A stretch of 64,000 nt of DNA from Nocardia kruczakiae NBRC 101016 (GTDB lineage Bacteria > Actinomycetota > Actinomycetes > Mycobacteriales > Mycobacteriaceae): NCBI RefSeq assembly GCF_001612965.1, contig NZ_BDBL01000005.1, positions 62,001 through 126,000 of the forward strand, given 5' to 3'. The notes beneath the pieces were generated by a model. That model saw only the letters and a list, made by a program, of their open reading frames with translations, was not told the DNA's origin and ran no database searches. Made by a program: the position numbers and the translations under genes. Shown here in pieces: positions 28,327-36,447 of the stretch. Numbering within the stretch: position 1 is the first letter of the stretch; each line of letters begins with the position of its first letter.

Positions 28327-29180
28327 GCGGCACGGGCTCGGCGCGGATGCGCGCGCTGATCCGCACACTCCGTCCCGCACACGGCATCCCACAGCCGACA
28401 CCACGCGGGGCGGTCACCCTGCGGGCCCGCGGTATCGATATCGCGCGCGGCGGGCGACCGGTGCTCGAATCGGTCGACATCGACGTCGTCGCCGGGCAGA
28501 TCCTGGCCCTGGTGGGGCCCAACGGGGCGGGCAAGTCGACCCTGCTGGCCGCGCTCTCGGGCGAACTCGAACCGGCAAGCGGCACAGTCGAACTCGACGG
28601 CCGGCCGATCGCCGGCTGGACCCCCACCGATATGGCGCGCCGCCGCGCGGTGCTGCCGCAGAACCACACCGTCGGATTCCCGTTCACGGTCCGCGAGGTC
28701 GTCGCCATGGGCCGCTCCCCCTGGGCTCGCACCCCGCGCCAGGAACTCGACGATCAGGCGATCGCCGCCGCGCTGGCCGCCACCGATATCGAACATCTCG
28801 CCGCGCGGCCGTTTCCCGCGCTCTCCGGCGGCGAGCGCGCCCGCGCGGCGCTGGCCCGGGTACTGGCCCAGGACACCGAGACGTTGCTGCTCGACGAGCC
28901 CACGGCCGCATTGGATCTCGGCCATCAGGAACAGGTGCTGCGCCTGGCATCGGCCCGTGCCGCCGAGGGGGCGGCCGTGGTGGTCGTGCTGCACGATCTC
29001 GGTCTGGCCGCCGCCTACGCCGACCGCGTCGCCGTGCTCGACGGCGGCCGCCTCGCCGCGGTCGGCCATCCCCGCGACATTCTCACCACCGACCTGCTGA
29101 CCACCGTCTACCGCCACCCGGTCGAGGTCATCGACCATCCCGTCACCGGCGCCCAGCTGATCCTGCCCGTGCGCCGCTGA
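28323..29180 (+). CDS. hmuV: Heme/iron ABC transporter ATP-binding protein (HmuV-like)
   Basis: A 285-residue ATPase. Walker A GPNGAGKS (65-72), the Q-loop in VLPQNHTV, signature LSGGERARAALAR, Walker B TLLLDEPTAALD and the switch His in VVLHDLGLAAAYADR are complete. VRRRAVLPQ-type and GFPFTVREVVAMGRSPW sequences are typical of HmuV. The ATG at 28323 overlaps the permease stop (ATGA). It energises the importer encoded by the three-gene operon. The N-terminal 28 residues are a basic extension. Confidence 0.92.
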   Translation: MSGTGSARMRALIRTLRPAHGIPQPTPRGAVTLRARGIDIARGGRPVLESVDIDVVAGQILALVGPNGAGKSTLLAALSGELEPASGTVELDGRPIAGWTPTDMARRRAVLPQNHTVGFPFTVREVVAMGRSPWARTPRQELDDQAIAAALAATDIEHLAARPFPALSGGERARAALARVLAQDTETLLLDEPTAALDLGHQEQVLRLASARAAEGAAVVVVLHDLGLAAAYADRVAVLDGGRLAAVGHPRDILTTDLLTTVYRHPVEVIDHPVTGAQLILPVRR

Positions 29181-29187
29181 CCTCGGC

Positions 29188-30207
29188 TCAGCCCGCGATC
29201 GAATCCGGATGGCCGAACAGGGCGACCAGGGCCGGATCGTGGAACTTCACCACGTGCGACACCCCGGCGGCGGTCGCCGCCAGCACCACGATCCCGTCCG
29301 CGCGCAGCACTCCGTCCGCGCAACGGTGGTAGACGACGGCGGCGGGCTGCCCATTGGCGGTGGTGACGATCATTCGCCACTCGCCGGGCACACCCAGCAC
29401 ACAGGTGTCGAGCATCCGGATGCAGTGTTCACGCCCGGCCTGCCACTCGCGGAACGGGGTCGCCTCCAGGGTGGCGTCGGTGCGCAGCACCTGTTCCAGC
29501 AGGGCGGCATCGGATCGCTCGAAGGCCGCGATGTAGCCGTCGAGCAGCGCTCGCGCGCGCCGGTCGGTCGGTTCCAGGAGTGCCTCGGGGGCGGGTTCCA
29601 GTTCGTCCAGACGGGCGCGGGCACGCTGCAGGCCGCTCTTCACCGCCGCGGTGGTGGTACCGAGAATCTCCGCTGTCTCGGCCGCGGAAAACGCCAGCAC
29701 CTCCCGCAGCAGGAGGATGGCGCGCTGGCGGGCGGGCAGGTGCTGCAGGCTCGCGACCAACGCCAGGCGCAGCGACTCGCGCGCGACGACCACCGCCACC
29801 GGATCGCCGGTGTCCGCCGTGACGCAGCCGTCAGGCAACGGCTCGAGCCACGAAACCTCTTCTGCCGCAACCTCTCTCGGCGCGCGATCCGATTCGCCGC
29901 CCGGACCGTTGAGACCCGAGGGCAGGACCCGCGTACGGTGCGACGTCCGCGCGGTGAGGCAGACGTTGGTGGCGATCGTGTACAGCCACGACCGCATCGA
30001 CGCCCGGCCCTCGAACCCGGCGTAGGAGCGCCAGGCCCGAAGGTAGGTCTCCTGCACCAGATCCTCGGCATCGTGTGCCGAACCGGCCATGCGGTAGCAG
30101 TGCGCCAGCAGCTCCCGGCGGTAGCGCTCGGAGTCGGCGGCGAATCGGTCCCGGTCCGCCGCCCGTGGCTGCGCCGTCATATCGCCGAGTGTAGGAGTCG
30201 TGATCAC
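29188..30207 (-). CDS. ECF sigma factor with C-terminal NTF2/SnoaL-like domain (TIGR02960/SigX5-like)
   Basis: A 339-residue sigma factor. Region 2 is at about 27-88 (HCYRMAGSAHDAEDLVQETYLRAW, then GRASMRSWLYTIATNVCL). Region 4 is at about 155-200 (LPARQRAILLLREVLAFSAAETAEILG then AAVKSGLQRARARL). Residues about 215-335 form an NTF2-like domain, which in related ECF groups replaces an anti-sigma factor as the regulator. The GTG at 30207 overlaps the stop of the upstream oxidoreductase gene by 4 bases (GTGA), suggesting coupling. An ATG at 30180 is the alternative start. It is convergent with hmuV. Confidence 0.85.
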   Translation of the reverse strand: MITTPTLGDMTAQPRAADRDRFAADSERYRRELLAHCYRMAGSAHDAEDLVQETYLRAWRSYAGFEGRASMRSWLYTIATNVCLTARTSHRTRVLPSGLNGPGGESDRAPREVAAEEVSWLEPLPDGCVTADTGDPVAVVVARESLRLALVASLQHLPARQRAILLLREVLAFSAAETAEILGTTTAAVKSGLQRARARLDELEPAPEALLEPTDRRARALLDGYIAAFERSDAALLEQVLRTDATLEATPFREWQAGREHCIRMLDTCVLGVPGEWRMIVTTANGQPAAVVYHRCADGVLRADGIVVLAATAAGVSHVVKFHDPALVALFGHPDSIAG

Positions 30208-31196
30208 GGCCGCAGTGCCAGTTTGCCGACGGTCGTGCGGTTCTCCAGCTCAGCCAGCACCTTCGGCCCGTCGGCCAGGTCGTAGACCGTGGGCCGTGCG
30301 GGTGCGACCACACCGGCGGCGACGAGGCCGGACAACTCCGCCATGACGGCGCCGAAGATCTCCGGCGCCGCCTGGATCAGCACACCGATATTGAGGCCGA
30401 TGAGCTGGATCTGATGTTCGTAGATCAGCTGCCGGTTGCTGATCGCGGCATCGCCACCGGCCGCGCCGAATACGACCACCCGGCCGGTGACCCGTTTGGC
30501 CGCGGCCAGGCTGTCCGCGAAGCCGGGGCCGCCTGCGGACTCGAGCACCAGATCGACGCCGGTGCCGCCGGTCAGCTCCCGCACCTCCGCGGCCGGGCTC
30601 GCACTGCGCGAGTCCACGACATGGTCTGCGCCGAGCTCGCGCACGATGTCGTGTTTGCCCGCGGCGGCGGTGGCGATGACCGTCGCCCCGTAGTGCTTGG
30701 CCAGGGTCACCGCGACCTGTCCGGTCGCACCCGCCGCGGCCTGGATCAGCACGGATTCACCGGCTACGAGGCGGCCCAGCGGCTTCAGCGCGGCGAGCGC
30801 GGTCGGGTGGTTGACGGCCAGGCCCAGGGCTTGTTCGGGTGTCCAGCCCTCCGGCACCGGGACGGCCGCGACGGCCGGCAGGACCAGGTATTCGGCGAAG
30901 GCTCCGTCTCCCACCCCGGCCACGCGCGCTCCCGGCAGGGGTTCGCTCACGCCCTCGCCCACCGCCACGACCTCGCCGACGGCCTCGAACCCCGCCAGGT
31001 ACGGCGGCCGCGGGCCGCCGCCGAACGTGCCGTGGCTGCGCGAGATGTCGGCGAAGTTGACCCCGGCCGCAGTCACGCGGATCAGGATCTCGCCCGGGCC
31101 GGGGTGGGGCACCGGCGCGTCGGTGATCAAACGGGTGTCCTGCGGCCCCAGCAGTGATGTCTGCTGCAGGGCCCGCATGGTTGCGGGAACGGTCAC
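30204..31196 (-). CDS. Zinc-free MDR-family NADPH:quinone oxidoreductase
   Basis: A 330-residue medium-chain dehydrogenase/reductase. The N-terminal GroES-like part has GVNFADISRSHGTFGGGP; the Rossmann part has the glycine motif AAAGATGQVAVTLAKHYGATVIATA and the NADPH-interacting region following. The zinc ligands of alcohol dehydrogenases are absent, placing it with quinone oxidoreductases (QOR). The GTG at 31196 follows AAGAGAG at about 9 bases; an ATG at 31178 is possible but has no ribosome site. Its stop overlaps the ECF sigma-factor start, so oxidative or electrophile stress may be sensed by the pair. That is inference. Confidence 0.85.
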   Translation of the reverse strand: MTVPATMRALQQTSLLGPQDTRLITDAPVPHPGPGEILIRVTAAGVNFADISRSHGTFGGGPRPPYLAGFEAVGEVVAVGEGVSEPLPGARVAGVGDGAFAEYLVLPAVAAVPVPEGWTPEQALGLAVNHPTALAALKPLGRLVAGESVLIQAAAGATGQVAVTLAKHYGATVIATAAAGKHDIVRELGADHVVDSRSASPAAEVRELTGGTGVDLVLESAGGPGFADSLAAAKRVTGRVVVFGAAGGDAAISNRQLIYEHQIQLIGLNIGVLIQAAPEIFGAVMAELSGLVAAGVVAPARPTVYDLADGPKVLAELENRTTVGKLALRP

Positions 31197-31322
31197 GGCA
31201 CTCAACTCTCTTTTCTCGGCTCGTCGCGGCCCACCGGTTCGGCGCCGCCGGCCATGTAGACCTCGGGCGGTGTGAAAAGGAATCGGTGGCCCGGTGCGAG
31301 TCGTCTCGGTCGCACTTCCACC

Positions 31323-31348
31323 CCAACCGGACCATGGGGTCCGGTTGG
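31323..31348 (-). terminator. Hairpin downstream of the epoxide hydrolase
   Basis: Arms CCAACCGGACC and GGTCCGGTTGG form a perfect 11-pair stem with a 4-base loop, about 66 bases beyond the epoxide hydrolase stop and 127 bases before the oxidoreductase start. It probably ends the epoxide hydrolase transcript. No U-run is present. Confidence 0.6.
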
Positions 31349-31414
31349 TTCCGGGTGAAAGCGCGTCACCCCGGTGAGCGACTGACCGTTCCGCCGTGGT
31401 CGTTGTTGTGCCGG

Positions 31415-32656
31415 TCAGCGACGACCGCGGAAGGTGCGGCGCAGGTCGTCGATCCACAGATCCGGGATCTCCCACGGGATGAAGTGGCCGCCACGGTCGT
31501 GGGCGGTGAGGTTGACGTGGTTGTACCACTGGGCGCGGTCGCCGGTGCGGAAGTTCTCGACGCGGCCGTCGGTGTCGACGCCGGGTGGGTTCTCGTAGCC
31601 GACGAAGGTGATGCCGGTGGGTGCCTCGACGACCGGGAGGCGGTCGTGCGCGGGCGTCCAGGGGTAGCGATTGTTGTTGGCGTAGAGGCGGATCGACGTG
31701 CCGATGGTGTTGGTGACCCAGTAGATCGTCGCGTGCGTGAGCAGATCGTCTCTACTGAACACGTTTTCCACGTCACCGCCGTTGTCGCTCCACTTCGACC
31801 ACCGCTCCAGGATCCATGCCAGCATGCCCGCCGGGGAATCGGACAGCGCGTGGGCGAGGGTGCTGGGGGCGAGCAGGTGTGCCGCCAGGTGCACGGCGAA
31901 ACGCCTGTCCAGCTCCACGAATCGCGCGTGCACCGCGGCGGGCAGGTCGTCGGGAATCGGCCGTCCGCCACTGAAGTCCCAGGCGCGATCGCCGTTGAAC
32001 AGGGTCAGTTTCAGCCCGGACCCGATGTGGATGGCATACAACTCGCCGGCGTATTTGTGACCGAGCTGCGCGGTGACCAGCGCGCCCACATCGCAGCCCG
32101 CCGCAGCGTATTTCTCGTGGCCCAGCACCTCGGTCATCAGTGTGTGCCAGAGGTCGGCGACCTTCCAGAAGTTCAGATCCGGGCGGTCGGTCAGCGGGCT
32201 GGAGAATCCGAAGCCGGGAAACGACGGCACGATCACGTCGAACGCCTCGCCCGGGTCGCCGCCGTGCGCCCCCGGATCGGCCAGCGGGCCGGCGACCTTG
32301 GACCAGTGCCAGAACGTCCAGGGCCAGCCGTGGGTCAGGATCAGCGGCGTCGGATTCGGTCCGACGCCGGGCTTGCGCATGAAATGGATCGGCACCCCGT
32401 CGATGTCGACCCGGTAGTGCTGGAAGGTGTTGATCTCGGCTTCGGCTGCGCGCCAGTCGTATCCGCTGCGCCAGTAGTCGACGAGCTCCCGCAGACAACT
32501 TCCGCGCACACCGTAATACCCGTCCTCGTTGCCGGCGTCGTCGGGCAGACGGGTCAGTTCCAGGCGCTGCCGCAGGTCGGCGAGCGCACTGTCGGGGACG
32601 TGAATCGTCGTGGGAGTCAAGGGGAACGGTCGGGCATCGTGGGTGGTGTCGCTCAT
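31415..32656 (-). CDS. Epoxide hydrolase (alpha/beta-hydrolase, EHN-domain family)
   Basis: A 413-residue enzyme. Residues 10-120 form the N-terminal EHN domain (LRQRLELTRLPDDAG..., YWRSGYDWRAAEAEINTFQHY). The hydrolase core has the oxyanion motif HGWPWTFW, the nucleophile elbow GCDVGALVTAQLG (Asp nucleophile rather than Ser, as in epoxide hydrolases) and the catalytic His in DRGGHFIPWE. It converts epoxides to diols. AGGAGG lies 4 bases before the ATG. The gene is divergent from a MarR regulator across 85 bases that carry repeated operator-like sequences, so MarR control is likely. Confidence 0.9.
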   Translation of the reverse strand: MSDTTHDARPFPLTPTTIHVPDSALADLRQRLELTRLPDDAGNEDGYYGVRGSCLRELVDYWRSGYDWRAAEAEINTFQHYRVDIDGVPIHFMRKPGVGPNPTPLILTHGWPWTFWHWSKVAGPLADPGAHGGDPGEAFDVIVPSFPGFGFSSPLTDRPDLNFWKVADLWHTLMTEVLGHEKYAAAGCDVGALVTAQLGHKYAGELYAIHIGSGLKLTLFNGDRAWDFSGGRPIPDDLPAAVHARFVELDRRFAVHLAAHLLAPSTLAHALSDSPAGMLAWILERWSKWSDNGGDVENVFSRDDLLTHATIYWVTNTIGTSIRLYANNNRYPWTPAHDRLPVVEAPTGITFVGYENPPGVDTDGRVENFRTGDRAQWYNHVNLTAHDRGGHFIPWEIPDLWIDDLRRTFRGRR

Positions 32657-32688
32657 GTGGCCTCCTGTTCCGTGTGGTCGCTACAATT

Positions 32689-32734
32689 ACATAAGCAACT
32701 TATTTAAGCAACTTGTATAAGTTCCGGATATAGT
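32689..32734. promoter_or_regulatory. MarR-type operators and leaderless marR promoter
   Basis: ATAAG-CAA-CTTAT (32689-32701) is a perfect palindrome. TAAGCAACTT occurs twice (32690-32699 and 32705-32714), 15 bases apart. AACTT-GTAT-AAGTT (32710-32723) is a second inverted repeat. TATAGT (32729-32734) is a -10 box whose start point would be the marR GTG 8 bases on. The sites lie between two divergent genes, so one regulator could control both. Confidence 0.75.
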
Positions 32735-32741
32735 CGACCGT

Positions 32742-33179
32742 GTGGACGACATCGACGATTTCGACGTGGACGGATTCGCCGCGGTGATCGAGGACTTCAA
32801 CCGCGTCTACATCCGCATCCCGGTCCGGGAGAAACTGCCCTTCACCACGCTGTCGGTGCTCGACACCCTGGCCCAGCGCGGCCCGATGCGGCTGACGGAA
32901 CTGACCGAGACCGAGCAGATGACCCAGCCGGGCATCACGCAACTCGTCGCGCGCCTGGAACGTGACGGGCTGGTGCTGCGCCGCCGCGACCCCGGCGACG
33001 GGCGAGCCGTACTCGTCCACCTGACCGATGCGGGCCGCCAGATCCGGCAGAGCCGCCACGACGACCGAGTCCGCTACCTGGCACCGCTGATCGGCGACCT
33101 GAGCCCGGCCCAGCGCCGGGCGCTGGCGGCCGCGTTGCCCGCCCTCACCCGGCTGGCGCAGCTGGAGCGGGAGCGCTGA
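32742..33179 (+). CDS. MarR-family transcriptional regulator
   Basis: A 145-residue winged-helix regulator. Residues about 35-100 carry the DNA-binding core: LSVLDTLAQRGPMRLTELTETEQMTQPGITQLVARLERDGLVLRRRDPGDGRAVLVHLTDAG. The N- and C-terminal helices form the dimer interface. The GTG start is immediately behind a -10 box, with no room for a ribosome site, so the message is probably leaderless. It is divergent from the epoxide hydrolase and likely senses an epoxide, phenolic or related compound. Ligand is inference. Confidence 0.9.
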   Translation: MDDIDDFDVDGFAAVIEDFNRVYIRIPVREKLPFTTLSVLDTLAQRGPMRLTELTETEQMTQPGITQLVARLERDGLVLRRRDPGDGRAVLVHLTDAGRQIRQSRHDDRVRYLAPLIGDLSPAQRRALAAALPALTRLAQLERER

Positions 33180-33251
33180 CACCGCGAGCGCGGCGCGATT
33201 CTCCGCAGCGGCGGCCGGACCGCGGTTGACGCGCCCGCCCCGGCGAAACGC

Positions 33252-35345
33252 TCACCGCCACACCAGTTTCAGCACCGCGGGGGTCAGCAGCATGCGGATC
33301 ACCGTGGCATCGAGGATCAGCGCCGCGATCATGCCGTAGGCGATGTACTTCATCAGCACCAGATCCGAGAATCCGAACGCGCCGGTGACCACGATGAGAA
33401 TCGCCGCCGCCGAGGTGATCACCCCGCCGGTGTGGGCGATGCCGTAGCGGATCGCCTCCGCCGGCGGCGCCCCGTCCGCGCGGGCCTCGGCCATGCGCGA
33501 CTGCAGGAACACCTCGTAATCGGTGGACAATCCGAACAGCACCGTCACGATCAGCACCAGCACCGCGAACATCAGCGGCCCGGGCGTGAAGCCGAGCAGG
33601 CCCGCACCGTGGCCCTCGACGAAAATCCACGTCAGAATGCCCAGTGCCGCACCGAGACTCAGCGCGCTCATGATCACGGCCTTCAACGCCAGCACGATCG
33701 AGCGGAAGGCGATGTACATCAGCACCAGCGCCGCGGTCGCCAGAATCGTTGCCAGCAACGGTAATCCGTCGATGAGGCCGTGGATGGCGTCGCGTTCCAG
33801 GGCCGGCACCCCGGCCACCATCACCTGCACATCGGGTGGATGCGGAATCGCACGCAGCGCGGCGATGGCGGCGTCGGCGTCGGATTTGTGCACCACGCCG
33901 GTGGACAGCACGTTGACGCCGTTGGTCGTCGGCGCCGCCGCCTCGAACGGACCCGTCAGACCGGGCGCGAAGTTGGCCTGGAACCGGATATCGGACAGCT
34001 GCTGCGGATCGGCCCCGACGACCACCAATTTCAATGGCTCGGTGCGGAATTCGGGGAACAGCGTGTCGAACTTCTCCTGCGCCACGCGGGCCGGATTGTC
34101 GGCCGCGAGGTACCGCTCCGACAGGCCGCCGAATTCGATGTTGCGGAACGGGATCAGGAGGAACAGCAGTCCGGCCACCACCGGCACGATCACCCGCGCG
34201 GGATGGCGCATCGCGAACAGGGCCAGCTTGGAGAAGAATCCGTTGTCGATCTCCTGGGCGCTGCGGATCCCGGCGAACCGGTGCCAGCCCCACAGATCGA
34301 TGCGCCGCCCGACGATGCTCAGCGCCGCGGGCAGCGCGGTCACCGACAGCAGCGCCGCCAGCAGCACCGAACTGATCCCGCCGTAGGGCACCGAACGCAG
34401 CACCCCGTTGGGATAGATGAACAGCGCCGCCAGGCTCACCGCGATGATCGCCGCGGAGAACAGCACTGTTCGCCCGGCCGTGGCGACGGTGCGCGCGGTC
34501 GCCTCCTCCACACTGCGCCCCGCGGCCAATTCCTCCCGGAAGCGGGTCACCGCGAACAGGCCGTAGTCGATCGCCAGCCCCAGGCTGACCAGGGTGACCA
34601 CGGCACTGGCGAAGACGTTGACGTCGATGTGGTCGGTGAGCAGGCGCATCATGCCCTGACTGCCCAGAATCGTCATCCCGCCGATGAGTACCGGCAGCAG
34701 CGCGCCCACCACGCCGCCGAACACGAAATACAGCAGCACCGCCACCACCGGCAGCGCGATCAGCTCGGCTCGATGGATATCGTCCTGCATCCCGATATTG
34801 ATGCCCTCGACCACCGGCTGCAGACCCGCCAGCTGCACCGTCGTGCCGCCCGGCCCGCGCCCGGAACCGCCTGCGCCCAAATCCTTCTGGATGGCGAGGT
34901 AGTTGTCGACCGTGGCGGTGTCCGAGCCGTGCAGGCCGATGCTGGCGAAGGCGTGGGTGCGCGAGGCGTCGGCGAACTGCCCCATCATGGAACCGTCGAA
35001 ATAGCTGTCGATCTTCTTGATCCGGTCCGGATACCGGTCGTGCAGATCCTTCAGCGCCGAGCCGATCGCCGCGCGGATCGGCGGATCGTCGACGGTATGG
35101 CCGGGCGGTGCGGTGTAGAGCACGATCACGTCGGCGTCGGTGTCGCGCCCGAAGGTCTGATCGGCGAGTTTGGAGGCGACCACCGATTCGCTGTGCTCGT
35201 CGAACCATCCGCCCTGGGTCAGCCGCGAGCCCAGATCACGGCCGTAGAACCCCGAGACGGCCACGATCAGGACGAAGACCGCGAACACCAGATACCGATG
35301 GCGGTGGACGAATCGGCCCCACCGCAGGAGAAACCCCTCGAGCAT
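33252..35345 (-). CDS. MmpL/RND-family membrane transporter
   Basis: A 697-residue protein with two repeated halves. Each has one helix, a large outer loop, then five or six helices (for example TLVSLGLAIDYGLFAVTRFREE and VTVLFGLSTDYEVFLQSRMAEA, which hold the Asp-Tyr proton-relay pairs of MMPL proteins). Such transporters export lipids or siderophores to the cell envelope. The frame is open to 35426, but the ATG at 35345 begins at the usual LEGFLLRWGRFVHRHRY. The Mtb12-like lipoprotein gene ends 8 bases upstream, so the two form an operon. The substrate is unknown. Confidence 0.9.
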   Translation of the reverse strand: MLEGFLLRWGRFVHRHRYLVFAVFVLIVAVSGFYGRDLGSRLTQGGWFDEHSESVVASKLADQTFGRDTDADVIVLYTAPPGHTVDDPPIRAAIGSALKDLHDRYPDRIKKIDSYFDGSMMGQFADASRTHAFASIGLHGSDTATVDNYLAIQKDLGAGGSGRGPGGTTVQLAGLQPVVEGINIGMQDDIHRAELIALPVVAVLLYFVFGGVVGALLPVLIGGMTILGSQGMMRLLTDHIDVNVFASAVVTLVSLGLAIDYGLFAVTRFREELAAGRSVEEATARTVATAGRTVLFSAAIIAVSLAALFIYPNGVLRSVPYGGISSVLLAALLSVTALPAALSIVGRRIDLWGWHRFAGIRSAQEIDNGFFSKLALFAMRHPARVIVPVVAGLLFLLIPFRNIEFGGLSERYLAADNPARVAQEKFDTLFPEFRTEPLKLVVVGADPQQLSDIRFQANFAPGLTGPFEAAAPTTNGVNVLSTGVVHKSDADAAIAALRAIPHPPDVQVMVAGVPALERDAIHGLIDGLPLLATILATAALVLMYIAFRSIVLALKAVIMSALSLGAALGILTWIFVEGHGAGLLGFTPGPLMFAVLVLIVTVLFGLSTDYEVFLQSRMAEARADGAPPAEAIRYGIAHTGGVITSAAAILIVVTGAFGFSDLVLMKYIAYGMIAALILDATVIRMLLTPAVLKLVWR

Positions 35346-35353
35346 GCCGGGGG

Positions 35354-35887
35354 TCAGCCGCAGGCCGCGGTGCGATAGTCGGCCGAACGCAGGATTCCGC
35401 ACAGGTCGGTGCGCGAGATCTTCCACTTCCCGTCGAGATCGACGAAATGCACGATGGTGGTGCGCACGTTCTCGCCGCTGCCGTCCTTGTCCAGCCGCAT
35501 CGTGGCGGTCAGGGTGCCGTCGTGATTGTCGAAGACGGGATCGACCACGCCGTATACGGCGCGCGGATTGTCGTGCAGCGCCTTGTACATATCGGGAATG
35601 GCGTCCTTGAACGCGGCGCCGTCCTCGATCAGGTCGGTGCGCTCACTGTCGGGCAGCGACGGATCCAGGGCGCGTTTGATCTGCGAGTCCAGCTGCGCGG
35701 CGGACGGCAGCGGCGGCCGGTTGGCGCTGCTGACGGCAGCCGCCTCCGAGGACGAGGTGAGTGCGGCGTAGGCCGACGAGCGCGCCGCCGCCACCGAAGC
35801 CTCGTCGGGACCGCTGTCGCAGGCGGCGATCACCAGCGCGAGCATCGTGATTCCCCAGGCGCCGTGGACCGTGCGTCGCAATGCCAT
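35354..35887 (-). CDS. Lipoprotein with Mtb12-like (low molecular weight antigen) domain
   Basis: A 177-residue protein. The signal peptide has lipobox VIAAC with Cys23. After a Ser/Ala-rich linker (25-60), residues about 65-170 match the fold of mycobacterial antigen Mtb12/CFP-2 in pattern: QLDSQIKRALDPSLPDSERTD-type helix, then beta strands ending FVDLDGKWKISRTDLCGIL. Two Cys near the end (in LCGIL and TAACG) could pair. It precedes the MmpL gene by 8 bases and may be its envelope partner, as small lipoproteins or MmpS proteins are for other MmpLs. The partnership is inference. Confidence 0.75.
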   Translation of the reverse strand: MALRRTVHGAWGITMLALVIAACDSGPDEASVAAARSSAYAALTSSSEAAAVSSANRPPLPSAAQLDSQIKRALDPSLPDSERTDLIEDGAAFKDAIPDMYKALHDNPRAVYGVVDPVFDNHDGTLTATMRLDKDGSGENVRTTIVHFVDLDGKWKISRTDLCGILRSADYRTAACG

Positions 35888-35942
35888 TACGTCCTCGAAT
35901 GTGTCGAAAGTAACCGGTGGTTCCTACAGTCTGGCACGGGGA

Positions 35943-36296
35943 TCAACGGCCCTCGATCACCGCGCTCAGCCGGTTCAGCAAGGCACGCACCGTCGTGGTC
36001 GCGCCGCGCTGTTCGGATACCGGCACGGCGGTCGGCACCAGATCACGCACCAGAGCGCGCACGCTGCGGGCGTCGTCGAGGTCGATATCGGTGACGGCGG
36101 CCTCGACCACGGCCACCACATCCTCGGGGCCGGGCACGTCAGTGGTGGCGTCGGCGCGGTAGATCTCCAGGGTGAGAGTGGAGCGCACCGTACGGAAGGC
36201 GAACGGCTGCCCCTCGGCCGTTCGGCCGAACCCGTGCGCGAACGGACCAACGGTTAAATCTTCAAGTGTGAATTCAGACGTGCGGTCTGTTTCCAA
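35943..36296 (-). CDS. Conserved hypothetical protein, unnamed family
   Basis: A 117-residue protein with a core FTLEDLTVGPFAHGFGRTAEGQPFAFRTVRSTLTLEIYRAD followed by DVVAVVEAAVTDIDLDDARSVRALVRDLVP. I do not recognise a named domain. The frame extends to an ATG at 36401 without a ribosome site, whereas the TTG at 36296 lies 6 bases after AGGGGAG, so the TTG start is preferred. It is cytosolic and acidic. It is divergent from the propeller lipoprotein gene and 55 bases upstream of the Mtb12-like gene on the same strand. Confidence 0.6.
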   Translation of the reverse strand: METDRTSEFTLEDLTVGPFAHGFGRTAEGQPFAFRTVRSTLTLEIYRADATTDVPGPEDVVAVVEAAVTDIDLDDARSVRALVRDLVPTAVPVSEQRGATTTVRALLNRLSAVIEGR

Positions 36297-36447
36297 CCGA
36301 GACTCCCCTGATTCGACGTCCGATGCGAGGTACCCACGGTAACGGGTGAGGTGCGTGCCACGCCGGAACCACCCCGGTGACCGGGCCGCGTGTCCGATCA
36401 TGGTCAGATGAAACAGTACGCATGAGTCACACGAAGGAGTTCGGAGC

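Noticed and set aside
33780..35378. 532-codon plus-strand frame over the MmpL gene
   Set aside because: Arg/Gln/His-rich shadow frame; the MmpL reading has family motifs and membrane helices.
36275..36289. Inverted repeat CAGAC-GTGCG-GTCTG as an operator
   Set aside because: It lies inside the likely coding region just after the TTG start at 36296, with short arms, so chance is the simpler explanation.
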